From NCBI GenBank assembly GCA_034382075.1, contig JAXMOZ010000017.1:1-46446 (forward strand): DNA of 46,446 nt, given 5' to 3'. Positions 7,083 through 14,868 of this stretch are shown here, in pieces. The translations under genes and the position numbers were made by a program. Source of the DNA: JAEULH01 sp034382075 (lineage in GTDB: Bacteria > Pseudomonadota > Alphaproteobacteria > Rhodospirillales > Defluviicoccaceae). Every line of letters begins with the position of its first letter. The stretch's first letter is position 1. The notes under the pieces are model-generated. The model searched no databases. It saw only the letters and a program-made list of their open reading frames with translations, and was not told where the DNA came from.

Positions 7083-7879
7083 GCGGCGCGCTCCTTACGT
7101 CGCCGCAGCTCGCGGCAGGCGATGCTGTCGACGGTGCGTGTGATCTCGCCCTCGTCGAGCGGCGGGGTGCAGTGGCAGCGGTTCCAGGCGGCCACGAGCG
7201 CCAGCGCCAGCTGCGGGTCCACCCAGCGGCGCAGCAGGTAGCCGGTCAGGCTGGCTGCGGTGGCGTTGCGCCGGCCCTCGGGGACCGGGGCGCACAGCTC
7301 GGCCAAACGGTCGGCGAGATGCTGGACCTCGGGGGCGGGCTCGGGCGCGGCCACCAGCGCCACCAGCCACTCGGGGGCGGGCTCCGGCCAGACGTCCAGG
7401 GGGTGGTGGTCGACCTCCCAGGCGTAGGGCCGGCCGTTGGGGTGGATGCTGGGCGCGGCGACGATGTACCCGCCGGTGGTCTTGGCATCGAGACCGGGGC
7501 GGAACCCCGGCCGGTTGCGCACGCGCTTGTCGAAGGAGAACAACAGGTGCCGGCCGCCGCCGCCGGTCAGCTGCTCGACCGTCTCGGGCAGCGGCCCGTG
7601 CTCGCGCACGAGCTCGAGGAGGCTCTCGTCCCCGTCGTGGCGCGGGTCCACGTCCAGGCACCACACCCCGGCCTGCTCGCCCATGGCGACGCCGACGTTG
7701 GCCTCGGCCATCGCCCGCCACCAGTGCACGATGGTGGCGCTGTCGGTCGTGGCGTCGAGGACGCCGCGGCCGCCGCGGTCCTTGGGGACCGCCGGCGCCT
7801 TGCCGCGAAACGCCAGCGGAAACACCGGCCACCCCAGCCTCTTGGCATAGCCAAGCGCCGCCCGGCCGAGCGAACTCAT
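7079..7879 (-). CDS. Bifunctional primase-polymerase
   Basis: A 266-residue primase-polymerase (prim-pol, archaeo-eukaryotic primase-like fold). Seen are the metal-binding DVD at residues 76-78 (CLDVDPRHDGDESL), GGGGRHLLF with His111, and DAKTTGGYIVAAPS with Lys133. Residues about 190-256 look like a primase C-terminal helical domain (EGRRNATAASLTGYLL, then PPLDEGEITRTVDSI). It would prime and possibly copy the element's DNA together with the ATPase encoded next to it. The start at 7879 is chosen because it gives the normal prim-pol N terminus and overlaps the preceding gene's stop (ATGA at 7876-7879). Confidence 0.88.
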   Translation of the reverse strand: MSSLGRAALGYAKRLGWPVFPLAFRGKAPAVPKDRGGRGVLDATTDSATIVHWWRAMAEANVGVAMGEQAGVWCLDVDPRHDGDESLLELVREHGPLPETVEQLTGGGGRHLLFSFDKRVRNRPGFRPGLDAKTTGGYIVAAPSIHPNGRPYAWEVDHHPLDVWPEPAPEWLVALVAAPEPAPEVQHLADRLAELCAPVPEGRRNATAASLTGYLLRRWVDPQLALALVAAWNRCHCTPPLDEGEITRTVDSIACRELRRRKERAA

Positions 7880-8196
7880 GGCGCAGCCGCCCTGGCGTAG
7901 GTGGCGACCAGGGCCTCGATCTCGCAGACCCGCCGGGCATAGGCCGCGCGCACCGTCTCCACGTCGGCCGGCCGCGCCGGCAGCCGGTGCCGCCGCCGGT
8001 GCAGGTGGTTCACCGCCGCCATCCTGGCGGGGACATCCGCCCACGGGTCGGCCGCCACCGCCTCGGCCATGCGGGCGATTTCCCGTTGCGGTCTGTTGAC
8101 CGTCGCGGCTATGTAAGGGGAGGTGATGTTAGCGATTCGGTCCCGGTCGCCGTCTGCCAACGGCGCCGGGGCTACTCTACGGCGGCGTCTGGGCAT
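7876..8196 (-). CDS. Unknown small basic protein before the primase
   Basis: A 106-residue protein with an arginine-rich N terminus (MPRRRRRVAPAPLADGDRD), a short ITSPYIAATVNR segment, and a helical, Arg/Ala-rich C-terminal half. GGAGG lies 8 bp before the ATG at 8196. The gene overlaps the end of the AlpA-like gene by 25 bp and the primase start by 4 bp, so it belongs to the early operon. The basic character suggests nucleic-acid binding. No family is recognised. Confidence 0.65.
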   Translation of the reverse strand: MPRRRRRVAPAPLADGDRDRIANITSPYIAATVNRPQREIARMAEAVAADPWADVPARMAAVNHLHRRRHRLPARPADVETVRAAYARRVCEIEALVATYARAAAP

Positions 8197-8447
8197 GGCT
8201 CGCGCCTCCTCCGCTGACGGCCTCTCCTCCCTGACCCCACATTGGCCGCCCGCGCCCCCTCGTCGCTCGTCGAGGTGCGCCGGCTGCTCTCCATCCATTC
8301 GTCCAGGTCGACGTCGGTGTAGATGACGACGTTGGGGGACGGCTTGCTGTAGCGGGGCGGCAGTCCGAGCATCCGCCGCTTGGCCAGGGTCGAGGTCGTC
8401 GACCTCGCGTACTCCGCGGCCTCCGGGGGCCGCATGCATCTCACCAT
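8172..8447 (-). CDS. AlpA-like helix-turn-helix regulator
   Basis: A 91-residue protein with an AlpA/HTH_17-type winged helix at about 6-55 (PPEAAEYARSTTSTLAKRRM, then VVIYTDVDLDEWMESS). The C terminus is basic. GGAG lies 7-8 bp before the ATG at 8447. In P4-like satellites AlpA proteins switch on integrase/excision or early genes, so this is the likely master regulator of the element. An array of operator-like dyads lies about 130-165 bp upstream (8563-8611). It could also serve as the excisionase, since no other Xis candidate is present. Confidence 0.75.
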   Translation of the reverse strand: MVRCMRPPEAAEYARSTTSTLAKRRMLGLPPRYSKPSPNVVIYTDVDLDEWMESSRRTSTSDEGARAANVGSGRRGRQRRRREPCPDAAVE

Positions 8448-8562
8448 CTCATTACTCCATTCGGAGGATTTGATCCGGTGGAACCCTATGCCATGCGCCG
8501 GCGCCGAAACAAGCGCAAATCAACCAGGGCCACGCTCGCCCTACGCCACCTGCTCGGCCCTT

Positions 8563-8611
8563 GCGGTCTATTGCCCGCATATGCGGTCTGTTTCCGGTCT
8601 ATGGACCGCAT
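8563..8611. promoter_or_regulatory. Operator-like dyad cluster upstream of the AlpA-like gene
   Basis: Two perfect dyads, CCGCATATGCGG (8576-8587) and CGGTC-TATG-GACCG (8596-8609), have centres 21 bp apart, about two helical turns. TGCGGTCT also occurs at 8563-8570 and 8583-8590 with 20-bp spacing, and inverted GGACCGCA at 8604-8611. The cluster overlaps the integrase stop and faces the 150-bp gap before the AlpA-like gene, so it is a likely binding site for a dimeric regulator. Confidence 0.5.
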
Positions 8612-9888
8612 TTCTTCAAGTCATCGCGGGAAACTTCCCGCGCCAAGCCAGAGACGCCCGCAATCTTTGCTTTGCCGGATCGGAGGATTGATGGCGCGGC
8701 GGCCGGCCGGGCCATGGCGGCGGCGATGCGCTCCCCGACCTGCTCGGCGGCCGCCTTCAGGGGATCGGAAGCGAAGTGGCTGTAGCGGTGCGTCGTGCTG
8801 GGCTGCGAGTGGCCCAGCAGCGCGCCGATCAGAGGCAGGGTGGCTCCGCCCGCCACCGCCACGCTGGCGAAGCTGTGGCGCAGGTCGTGCAGCCTGACGT
8901 CCGCCAGCAGCGCCGCCTTGCGGATGCGCCGCCACGGCTTCTCCAGGTTGACCAGATGCGCCCCAGGGTTGGCGCCGCAGATCACGTGAGGGTTGCCGGG
9001 CAGGCGCGGCAGCGCGGCCAGCACCGCCGCGGCCGGCGCGTTCAGGTGGACCACCTTCTTGCCGCTCTTGCTGTCCGGAAGCGCCAGGGTGCCGCCGGCG
9101 AGGTCGATCCACTCCCAGCGTGCGGTCAGGATCTCGTTCAGCCGTGCGCCGGTGAGCACCAGCAGCCGCACCGCCGCCACCGCCCACACGGACGCCGCCC
9201 CGGACCGTTCGGCACGGTCGAGGGCGCGGCTCAGCCGCTGCAGCTCGCGCGGGCTCAAGAACCGCTCGCGGCCCTGTTCCTTGAACTTCTCGATCTTGTG
9301 GCAGGGGTTCGAGTGCTCGGGCCGAAGGCCTCGCACCTCGGCCCAGTTGGCCATGGACGAGATGACCGCGAGGCAGCGGTTGGCCACGTAAGGGGCGTGG
9401 CGGTTGGCGTCGTGCAGCCTGGCCACGTCTGCCCGGGTCAGCTTGGCGATCTTCCTGTCGCCCAGCTGCGGCAGGATGGTGTGTCTGAGCAGCCGGCGGT
9501 ACTCGGTGGCGGTGCGGGGCTTGCGCTTGGCCTCGACATGCTCGGCAAGCCAGCGCTCGGCCACCTCGCGCACCGTCAAGGCGTCCTGTTCAGTGCGGCG
9601 CTTCTCCTTCCGTTCGGCCGCCGGGTCCGCGCCGGCGGCGACCAGCCCGAGGACGCGCTTGGCTTCCCTCCGGGCGGCGTCGGGGGTCCAGGGCGAACCG
9701 TGCCTGCCGATGGTGTAGCGGCGGCTGGGCGCCCGCCGGCCCTGCCCGGCCCGGTACTGGACCAGGTAGACCTTGGCCCCGCTCGCCCGCAGGCGCAGGC
9801 CAAAGCCTTTGATCTCGTCGTCCCAGAGAACCCAGTCGCGCCCGTCCGGCTCCGCAGCGTCGACAATCCGCTTCGTCAGCTTGGCCAT
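8599..9888 (-). CDS. Tyrosine site-specific integrase
   Basis: A 429-residue tyrosine recombinase. Residues about 20-85 form a DUF4102-like arm-binding domain (DDEIKGFGLRLRASGAKVYL), 105-190 the core-binding domain, and 210-385 the catalytic domain. Catalytic residues seen are Arg249 (TGARLNEIL), Lys274 (PDSKSGKK), His334 and Arg337 (LHDLRH), His360 (LLGHSQ) and Tyr369 (THRYSHF). It is the enzyme expected to insert and excise the element at tRNA-Lys. The ATG at 9888 has GGGAG six bases upstream; one at 9903 is an alternative. The gene is transcribed away from the right att site, into the element. Confidence 0.92.
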   Translation of the reverse strand: MAKLTKRIVDAAEPDGRDWVLWDDEIKGFGLRLRASGAKVYLVQYRAGQGRRAPSRRYTIGRHGSPWTPDAARREAKRVLGLVAAGADPAAERKEKRRTEQDALTVREVAERWLAEHVEAKRKPRTATEYRRLLRHTILPQLGDRKIAKLTRADVARLHDANRHAPYVANRCLAVISSMANWAEVRGLRPEHSNPCHKIEKFKEQGRERFLSPRELQRLSRALDRAERSGAASVWAVAAVRLLVLTGARLNEILTARWEWIDLAGGTLALPDSKSGKKVVHLNAPAAAVLAALPRLPGNPHVICGANPGAHLVNLEKPWRRIRKAALLADVRLHDLRHSFASVAVAGGATLPLIGALLGHSQPSTTHRYSHFASDPLKAAAEQVGERIAAAMARPAAAPSILRSGKAKIAGVSGLAREVSRDDLKKCGP

Positions 9889-10039
9889 GTCCGTCTCCCG
9901 CATCGTGCTACCCCCAGCCTACCGGGGCTTCACGGTGAAGGAAATACCCGGAACGTTCCGGAAACGGACGGAAAGCGGCATCCTTGCGTTTCAGGCGGTT
10001 AGGTCGCCGCCGGAACCGCCGCGAAACATTATTGCGCTA

Positions 10040-10085
10040 ACTCTTAATCAGCGGGTCCAAGGTTCGAGTCCTTGTGCGCCCACCA
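10040..10085 (+). repeat. Right attachment site (46-bp direct repeat, copy 2)
   Basis: Second copy of the tRNA-Lys 3' half, including CCA at 10083-10085. It lacks the 5' half of a tRNA, so it is the att copy left by integration. It lies about 150 bp upstream of the integrase start (9888). The integrase is therefore at the end far from the intact tRNA. Confidence 0.88.
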
Positions 10086-10573
10086 AACCCGTGGTCCGCC
10101 GGCAGCCAAGGCCGGCCGGCTTGGCCGCGGCATCACCTCGGAAAGCTTAGTCCGCCTCTTGTGGGCGATCTCTGCCGCGGGTGCACGCCGCGCCCGGGCC
10201 GGATGAAGCCGCCGGGATCCCGCCTCATCCAGCGATTCGCTCCCACGGCCGGATGGCCAAGATTCCGCGACCTTTAATCGCGAGCCAAGGTTCGCCTGCC
10301 GGATAGGGCCGCGGAGGCTGCGTTAGACCCATTCCGGGTAACGGTCGAACAGACCGTGCCCGTCCATCAGTTGCGCCGGCTACGAAGCTGGATCCAAAAG
10401 GCCGGCAGTTCATGACATGTGCTGCCGGGACCAAACTGTACTGCAAAGAACAGCAATAACTGGCACCGGCAACGTCGGGTGAACCTGAGGTCGCGACCGG
10501 ACCGTGAGCTTGGTGACAACGCCTCCCACCTCAGGATAGGGCTGATTCGTCGGCAGCTGGACAATGACGCAGG
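10086..10573. other. Gene-free flank next to the right att site
   Basis: No convincing coding sequence on either strand in about 490 bp. The short ORFs here lack ribosome sites and overlap one another. It holds a tRNA-Lys-like fragment at 10265-10293 and leads into the lower-GC glycosyltransferase-like gene. Confidence 0.55.
10265..10293 (+). repeat. Decayed tRNA-Lys/att-like fragment
   Basis: CGCGA-CCTTTAA-TCGCG (10266-10282) looks like a Lys(UUU) anticodon arm. It is followed by CCAAGGTTCG (10285-10294), which is identical to bases in the att core (CCAAGGTTCG at 10057-10066). The T stem does not close and there is no CCA end, so it is not a working tRNA. It may be the scar of an earlier insertion at tRNA-Lys. 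Confidence 0.35.
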
Positions 10574-11611
10574 GTGGCCATGCGCACAGCAGTCTCTAGC
10601 CTCTGCGACGAGGCGCCGCCTCAGCCCGACGACGTCGTCCGACCCTGGATCGGCCAAGTCGTGAAGCCAAAGTTCTTTGGCCTTCTTCACCTAGAGCAAG
10701 ATGAAAATTCAGCCGTCAACGTCGCGACGAGCAGTTTCAGCGAGCAGACGGCGATTTATGTCAATAACGCGGTCACCCTATCGTCGTCGCTGAAGAAGCG
10801 CGGCATCGATTTCGAGCTGTTGACCAACAGGCGGGACCTAGTTGAAGGGGCGCTGCCCACTGGGCGGTTGCTGCGGATCACCGAGATCCCGTTCGAGACG
10901 CCGGTCCCCCGGGGGATCAAGTTCTATTCGGCCCATTTCAAGGTCGATGCGCTAAGATATCTTTCCCGCATACAGGATCGGTATCTCGTCCTGTCGGACC
11001 TGGACGTCATCTGCATCAACGATTGTCCCGAGGCCTTCCGCAATATCATCAAAGTGGGAATTCCTCTTTGCTACGACATCTCGGATCAGGAGATCCCATC
11101 CTACGGGCACGACTCCATCCTCGGTGATCTTCGCTCCGTGCATGGCATCGAGGGCGAAGGGCGCTGGCTGGGCGGGGAGTTCCTTGGCGGAACCTCGGAG
11201 TTTTTCCGAAGGCTGGTCGCGAAGATCGACCTCATCTATCCGACCTACCTATCCAACCTGCCGAGGATGAGACACGTCGGCGACGAGGCCTTGGTGTCTG
11301 CCGCCGTCGAGCTGTTGCGGCGCGAAGGCGTGTACGTCGCCGACGCGGGCACCATCGGCATCGTCGCGAGGTACTGGAACAGGGACTCGCTTCACCCGCA
11401 GCAGTCGATCCACTATTATGTTGGCCGCTTTTTCCTTCTGCATCTGCCGGCAGACAAGAAGTTCCTCTCCTCCCTCGCGGCGCAGGCAACGTCCGCGTCC
11501 GCCGACGTCAGGGACCTGTACGTCCGGCATTGGAGGTCCATCTTCCAAACCTCGCAGAGGACGTCGCGCCGCTCGCTGCGCTGGCTGAAGGGTCTGGCGC
11601 CGCGGGCCTGA
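10574..11611 (+). CDS. Glycosyltransferase-like protein
   Basis: Up to 345 residues with no exact family known to me. A GT-A-like DxD motif is seen in RYLVLSDLDVICIND near residue 140, followed by a GGEFLGGTSEFFRRL acceptor-loop-like region and a GDEALVSAAVELL segment. This pattern fits small sugar-nucleotide-dependent glycosyltransferases acting on surface polysaccharide. The start is uncertain: GTG at 10574, ATG at 10580 or GTG at 10661 (the last begins right at KPKFFGLLHLEQ). The sequence is less GC-rich than its neighbours (for example 10660-10760), which together with its place beside an integration site suggests transfer. Confidence 0.6.
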   Translation: MAMRTAVSSLCDEAPPQPDDVVRPWIGQVVKPKFFGLLHLEQDENSAVNVATSSFSEQTAIYVNNAVTLSSSLKKRGIDFELLTNRRDLVEGALPTGRLLRITEIPFETPVPRGIKFYSAHFKVDALRYLSRIQDRYLVLSDLDVICINDCPEAFRNIIKVGIPLCYDISDQEIPSYGHDSILGDLRSVHGIEGEGRWLGGEFLGGTSEFFRRLVAKIDLIYPTYLSNLPRMRHVGDEALVSAAVELLRREGVYVADAGTIGIVARYWNRDSLHPQQSIHYYVGRFFLLHLPADKKFLSSLAAQATSASADVRDLYVRHWRSIFQTSQRTSRRSLRWLKGLAPRA

Positions 11612-11719
11612 GGAGCGAACGAACCCCTGCGGCTGCTCCCGTTCGCACACCCCGTCGCACCCGAAAGAGGTCTGGCCAAGCCGCCTGCTCTTCGCCATCA
11701 TCACTATGCGGAGAAAGGG

Positions 11720-11739
11720 AGCGGCGCCTTTGCGCCGCT
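11720..11739 (+). terminator. 8-bp GC hairpin
   Basis: AGCGGCGC and GCGCCGCT pair perfectly around a CTTT loop, 19 bases before the next start codon. It could end the glycosyltransferase transcript or shape the leader of the gene at 11759. There is no T-run. Confidence 0.4.
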
Positions 11740-11758
11740 TGGTTGGGGAGAAGAAGCC

Positions 11759-12400
11759 ATGACCGAAACAGGGTCAGGCGCGCCGGCGGCCTCGGCGGCG
11801 CGCGAGGCGGTCGCAGTCTTTCACGACTGGGGGTCGCTGCAGGCGTGCGTCGACGACCTCCTCAGCTCCGGCTTCGACCGGTCGGAGCTCAGCCTGCTGG
11901 CGGCGCAGAAAGTTGTCGAGCACAAGCTCGGGCACGTTTACGAGAAGGTCGCGGAGCTGGAGGACGACCCCGAGGTTCCGCGGACGGCGTTCGTCGGCCG
12001 CGACTCGCACGTCGAGGCCCGCACCGGGGTTATCGGCGCCCTGGCCTACATCGGCGCCGCTGCGGCCATCGGCGCCGTGGTCGCCTCCGGCGGCACGTTT
12101 GCGGCGGCCATCGCCGCGGCCGCGGTGGCCGGCGGTTCCGGCGGCCTGCTCGGGACGATGGCCACCCGCTGGCTGGGCCGCGACCGGGCGAAGGAGATCC
12201 AGGCGCAGATCGACAAGGGCGGTCTGCTGCTTTGGGTTCATGCGCGCGATCGTGCCCACGAGGAGCGGGCCGTGGCGGTCCTCGACCGCCATTCGGCGGA
12301 CGACGTTCACGTCCACGATATCCCCCGCAGCGACGAGCCGGAAGCCGATCCGCTCTCCGGTTTCCAGCCGGACCCGTTCCTGCCGCGGGCGAAGGTCTGA
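11759..12400 (+). CDS. Unknown protein with glycine-zipper membrane segment
   Basis: A 213-residue protein. The N-terminal part (VAVFHDWGSLQACVDDLLSS, then GFDRSELSLLA) resembles the alpha/beta unit of general stress or flexible-loop proteins that have an internal Gly/Ala-rich stretch. Residues about 88-135 are very rich in Gly and Ala (GVIGALAYIGAAAAIGAVVA, then AAVAGGSGGLLGTMATRWLG) and should form a hairpin in the membrane. The C-terminal part returns to a soluble fold ending in a His/Asp-rich tail. GGGGAG precedes the ATG. No enzyme motif is seen; a stress or membrane-integrity role is only a guess. Confidence 0.65.
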   Translation: MTETGSGAPAASAAREAVAVFHDWGSLQACVDDLLSSGFDRSELSLLAAQKVVEHKLGHVYEKVAELEDDPEVPRTAFVGRDSHVEARTGVIGALAYIGAAAAIGAVVASGGTFAAAIAAAAVAGGSGGLLGTMATRWLGRDRAKEIQAQIDKGGLLLWVHARDRAHEERAVAVLDRHSADDVHVHDIPRSDEPEADPLSGFQPDPFLPRAKV

Positions 12401-12672
12401 CGGCTCGGCGAAGGCAGCGATGCCCGGGTCACCGGCCGGGCAGCCGTTGCCTCGGCCCGCGGCTTTGCGCCGGTTGAAGCCGGCGTCGCCGCGGCGGCAG
12501 ACGCTCCGTTGGGCCAGGCAGGGCGCGGTAGACGGCTCAATCGGCGATGCGCTTCCCCCGGCGGCGGGCCCGTCACGCTGAGAATGCGTCTGGATAGTTT
12601 TCGGCTTCCATGACATCCTTGCCGGCGCCAGCACGTCTGGGCGCGTCGCGACGACAGAACAGGAGGCGTCTT

Positions 12673-12708
12673 ATGACCCGCACGGGGGCGACGGAGGAGC
12701 GGCGCTGA
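12673..12708 (+). CDS. 11-codon leader ORF before the sensor kinase
   Basis: AACAGGAGG lies six bases before an ATG that encodes MTRTGATEERR and a stop, ending 20 bases before the kinase start in another frame. It has the best ribosome site in the area, whereas the kinase GTG has none. It may be a leader peptide that couples translation, or a chance ORF. The 272 bp before it (12401-12672) show no gene. Confidence 0.35.
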   Translation: MTRTGATEERR

Positions 12709-12728
12709 CTCACCCGCTTCGTCTTGCC

Positions 12729-14861
12729 GTGGACGCCCCGGTGCCGCCACTTCTCTTCGAGCAGGTTCTGCGCCAGTCGGCGGAGCCGATCATCGTCGTC
12801 GACACGTCCGAGCGCTTGATCCTCGTCAACGAGGCCGCCCGCCGGCTCTTCGGCGCCGACCTCGAAGGCGGCAGCTTGGCCGATGTGACGGCGAACTGGG
12901 CGGACCTCTACGAAGGCGGCCGCTGCCTGACCACGGAGGAAGCGCCCCTGCGCCGGGCGCTCGCCGGCGCCACCCAAATCGGACGCGAACTGCAACTGGT
13001 TCGCCGCGACGGTATCGTCCGCACGGTCATGGTCAGCGCCGCCCCGGTGCACGACGGCGGCAAGATCGCCGCGGCCATCGCCAACTACACCGAGATCACC
13101 AGCTATCGCAAAAGCGAGGAGCGCTACCGCGCCCTGGTCGAGGCGATCCCCATCGGAGTGATCCGCAGCACCATCGGCGGCGACATCGTCGACGCCAACG
13201 ACGCCTTTCTCGACATGGTCGGCTACGACCGGGCGGATCTGGAGGCCGGCCGGATCCGCTGGCTGGACATGACCCCGCCCGAGTTTCTGCCGATGGACCA
13301 GGCGGCCATCGTCGAGGCGCAGGAGACGGGCCGGTGCACGCCGTACGAGAAAGCGTACCTGCGCAAGGACGGCACCACCTTGCCCATCCTCATCGGCTAC
13401 AGCATGGTCGGGCCACGGCGCGAGGAGGGCATCGCTTTCATCCTCGACCTGACCGAACGCCAGGCGGCCGAGCGGGCGCTGAGGGCGAGCGAGCAGCGCC
13501 TGCGCGACGTGCTCGACAACCTGTTTGCCTTCGTCGGCATCCTCGACCTCGAAGGCGTCCTGGTGTGGGCCAACCGCGCGCCGCTGGAGGCCGCCGGGCT
13601 CACCCTCGACGACGTCCGCGGCAAGCGCTTCGAGCAGGCCTACTGGTGGTCGCACGACCCGGCGGTTCAGAGCCAGCTCACCCGCGCCATGGAGCGGGCG
13701 GCGAAGGGCGAAGCCTCCAGGTACGACGTCCAGGTCCGGATGGCCGGCGACCGGCTCATGACCATCGACTTCATGATTGCCCCGGTGCGCAATGCCGAGG
13801 GCGAGATCGTTCATCTGCTGCCCTCAGCGGTCGACATCACCGAACGCAAGGCCGCGGAAAACGCGCTTCGCGACAGCGAGGCTCGGCTGAAGCTGGCACA
13901 GGACGCGGGCGGGGTCGGAGCCTGGGACTGGGACCTGCGCGCCGACCGGATCACCTGGTCCGACTCGTACTTCCGTCTCCTCGGGCTGTCGCCGAGCGTC
14001 GATCTGCAACAGCTATCGACCTTCTACGCGGCCGTTCATCCCGACGATCGGGAACGGGCCGCAGCAGACATCGAGCGCGCTCTCGCGGGCGCCACCTACC
14101 GCAGCGAGTACCGGGTCCTGCGGCCGTCCGGCGAGGTGCGCTGGATCGCCGGCCATGGTCAGCTCCTCACCGACGGCCTCGGCCGCCCGGCGCGGATGAT
14201 CGGCGTCGCCTACGACGTGACCGCCCAGCACAGTCTGCTGCAGCAGCGCGAGATCATGTTGCGCGAGGTCAACCACCGGGTGAAGAACAGCCTGCAACTG
14301 GTCTCCAGTTTGCTCAACCTGCAGCAGGGCGGAGCCGGCGACGAGCAGCTGCGCGACCAGTTGGTCCAGGCCGACCGCCGGATCATGACCATTGCCCGGA
14401 TCCACGAGCACCTTTACCGAAGCTCGGAGCCGATCAGCACCATCGAGTTCGGCTCCTACCTCCGCGCCCTCTGCCGTGACCTCGAGGCCTCCATCGTCGG
14501 CGAGCGCGACATCTCGGTGGAGGTCGACGCGGATGTCGCCGACCTTGCGACCGACCGGGTGGTTTCGCTGGCCCTCATCGTCAATGAGCTGGTCACCAAC
14601 GCCGCCAAGTACGCCTTCGTCGAACAGCGAAGCGGGCGGATCCGGGTCACCTTCCGCGCGGAGCAGGATGGAACCGGCCGGCTGACGATCGCCGACGACG
14701 GGCGCGGCCTTCCGCAAGGCTATCGTCTCGAAGCCAACGCCGGGCTCGGGATGAAGGTCGTCGTGGCGCTGGTGCGGAACCTCCACGCCAACCTGGAGAT
14801 CGGCAACGACGGCCCCGGGGCGCGCTTCACCATCAGCTGCACGCCGGCGCGGCCGTCTTGA
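12729..14861 (+). CDS. Four-PAS sensor histidine kinase, HisKA_2 type
   Basis: A soluble sensor kinase of about 710 residues. PAS domains lie at roughly 8-125, 128-245, 255-375 and 385-500, each ending in an ITE/LTE or similar PAC motif. The HisKA_2 domain follows with His516 as the phosphorylation site (LREVNHRVKNSLQLVSSLL), then an ATPase domain with an N box (LIVNELVTNAAKYAF), a G1 box (IADDGRGL) and a G2 box (GLGMKVVVALV). No membrane segment is visible, so it should sense a cytoplasmic signal such as redox or light. No response regulator is adjacent. The GTG at 12729 has no clear ribosome site; the first PAS domain begins about 8 residues later, so the start is near this point. Confidence 0.85.
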   Translation: MDAPVPPLLFEQVLRQSAEPIIVVDTSERLILVNEAARRLFGADLEGGSLADVTANWADLYEGGRCLTTEEAPLRRALAGATQIGRELQLVRRDGIVRTVMVSAAPVHDGGKIAAAIANYTEITSYRKSEERYRALVEAIPIGVIRSTIGGDIVDANDAFLDMVGYDRADLEAGRIRWLDMTPPEFLPMDQAAIVEAQETGRCTPYEKAYLRKDGTTLPILIGYSMVGPRREEGIAFILDLTERQAAERALRASEQRLRDVLDNLFAFVGILDLEGVLVWANRAPLEAAGLTLDDVRGKRFEQAYWWSHDPAVQSQLTRAMERAAKGEASRYDVQVRMAGDRLMTIDFMIAPVRNAEGEIVHLLPSAVDITERKAAENALRDSEARLKLAQDAGGVGAWDWDLRADRITWSDSYFRLLGLSPSVDLQQLSTFYAAVHPDDRERAAADIERALAGATYRSEYRVLRPSGEVRWIAGHGQLLTDGLGRPARMIGVAYDVTAQHSLLQQREIMLREVNHRVKNSLQLVSSLLNLQQGGAGDEQLRDQLVQADRRIMTIARIHEHLYRSSEPISTIEFGSYLRALCRDLEASIVGERDISVEVDADVADLATDRVVSLALIVNELVTNAAKYAFVEQRSGRIRVTFRAEQDGTGRLTIADDGRGLPQGYRLEANAGLGMKVVVALVRNLHANLEIGNDGPGARFTISCTPARPS

Positions 14862-14868
14862 GCGGCGC

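Larger units (their letters stand above)
2..10085. mobile_element. Capsid-encoding satellite-like integrative element in tRNA-Lys
   Basis: A 46-bp perfect direct repeat of the tRNA-Lys 3' end flanks about 10 kb of minus-strand genes. From right to left these are integrase, AlpA-like regulator, a small protein, primase-polymerase, DUF3631-type ATPase, small unknown proteins, an unknown protein, major capsid protein, prohead protease and portal. The portal stop is 104 bp from the left repeat, so no room remains for a terminase or tail genes. Established: tyrosine recombinases of this kind use tRNA 3' ends as att sites, and some phage satellites (capsid-forming PICIs) encode their own capsid and borrow tails. 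Inference: this is such a satellite, possibly one that also borrows the terminase. The alternative is a prophage that has lost its tail and lysis genes, but the gene order and tight overlaps look intact. Confidence 0.85.

Noticed and set aside
152..10039. Intact prophage
   Set aside because: No tail, lysis, terminase or repressor/lytic-switch genes of a full phage, and only about 10 kb between perfect att repeats.
10225..10690. Overlapping short ORFs on both strands beside the right att site
   Set aside because: No ribosome sites, biased composition, mutual overlap and no recognisable domain.
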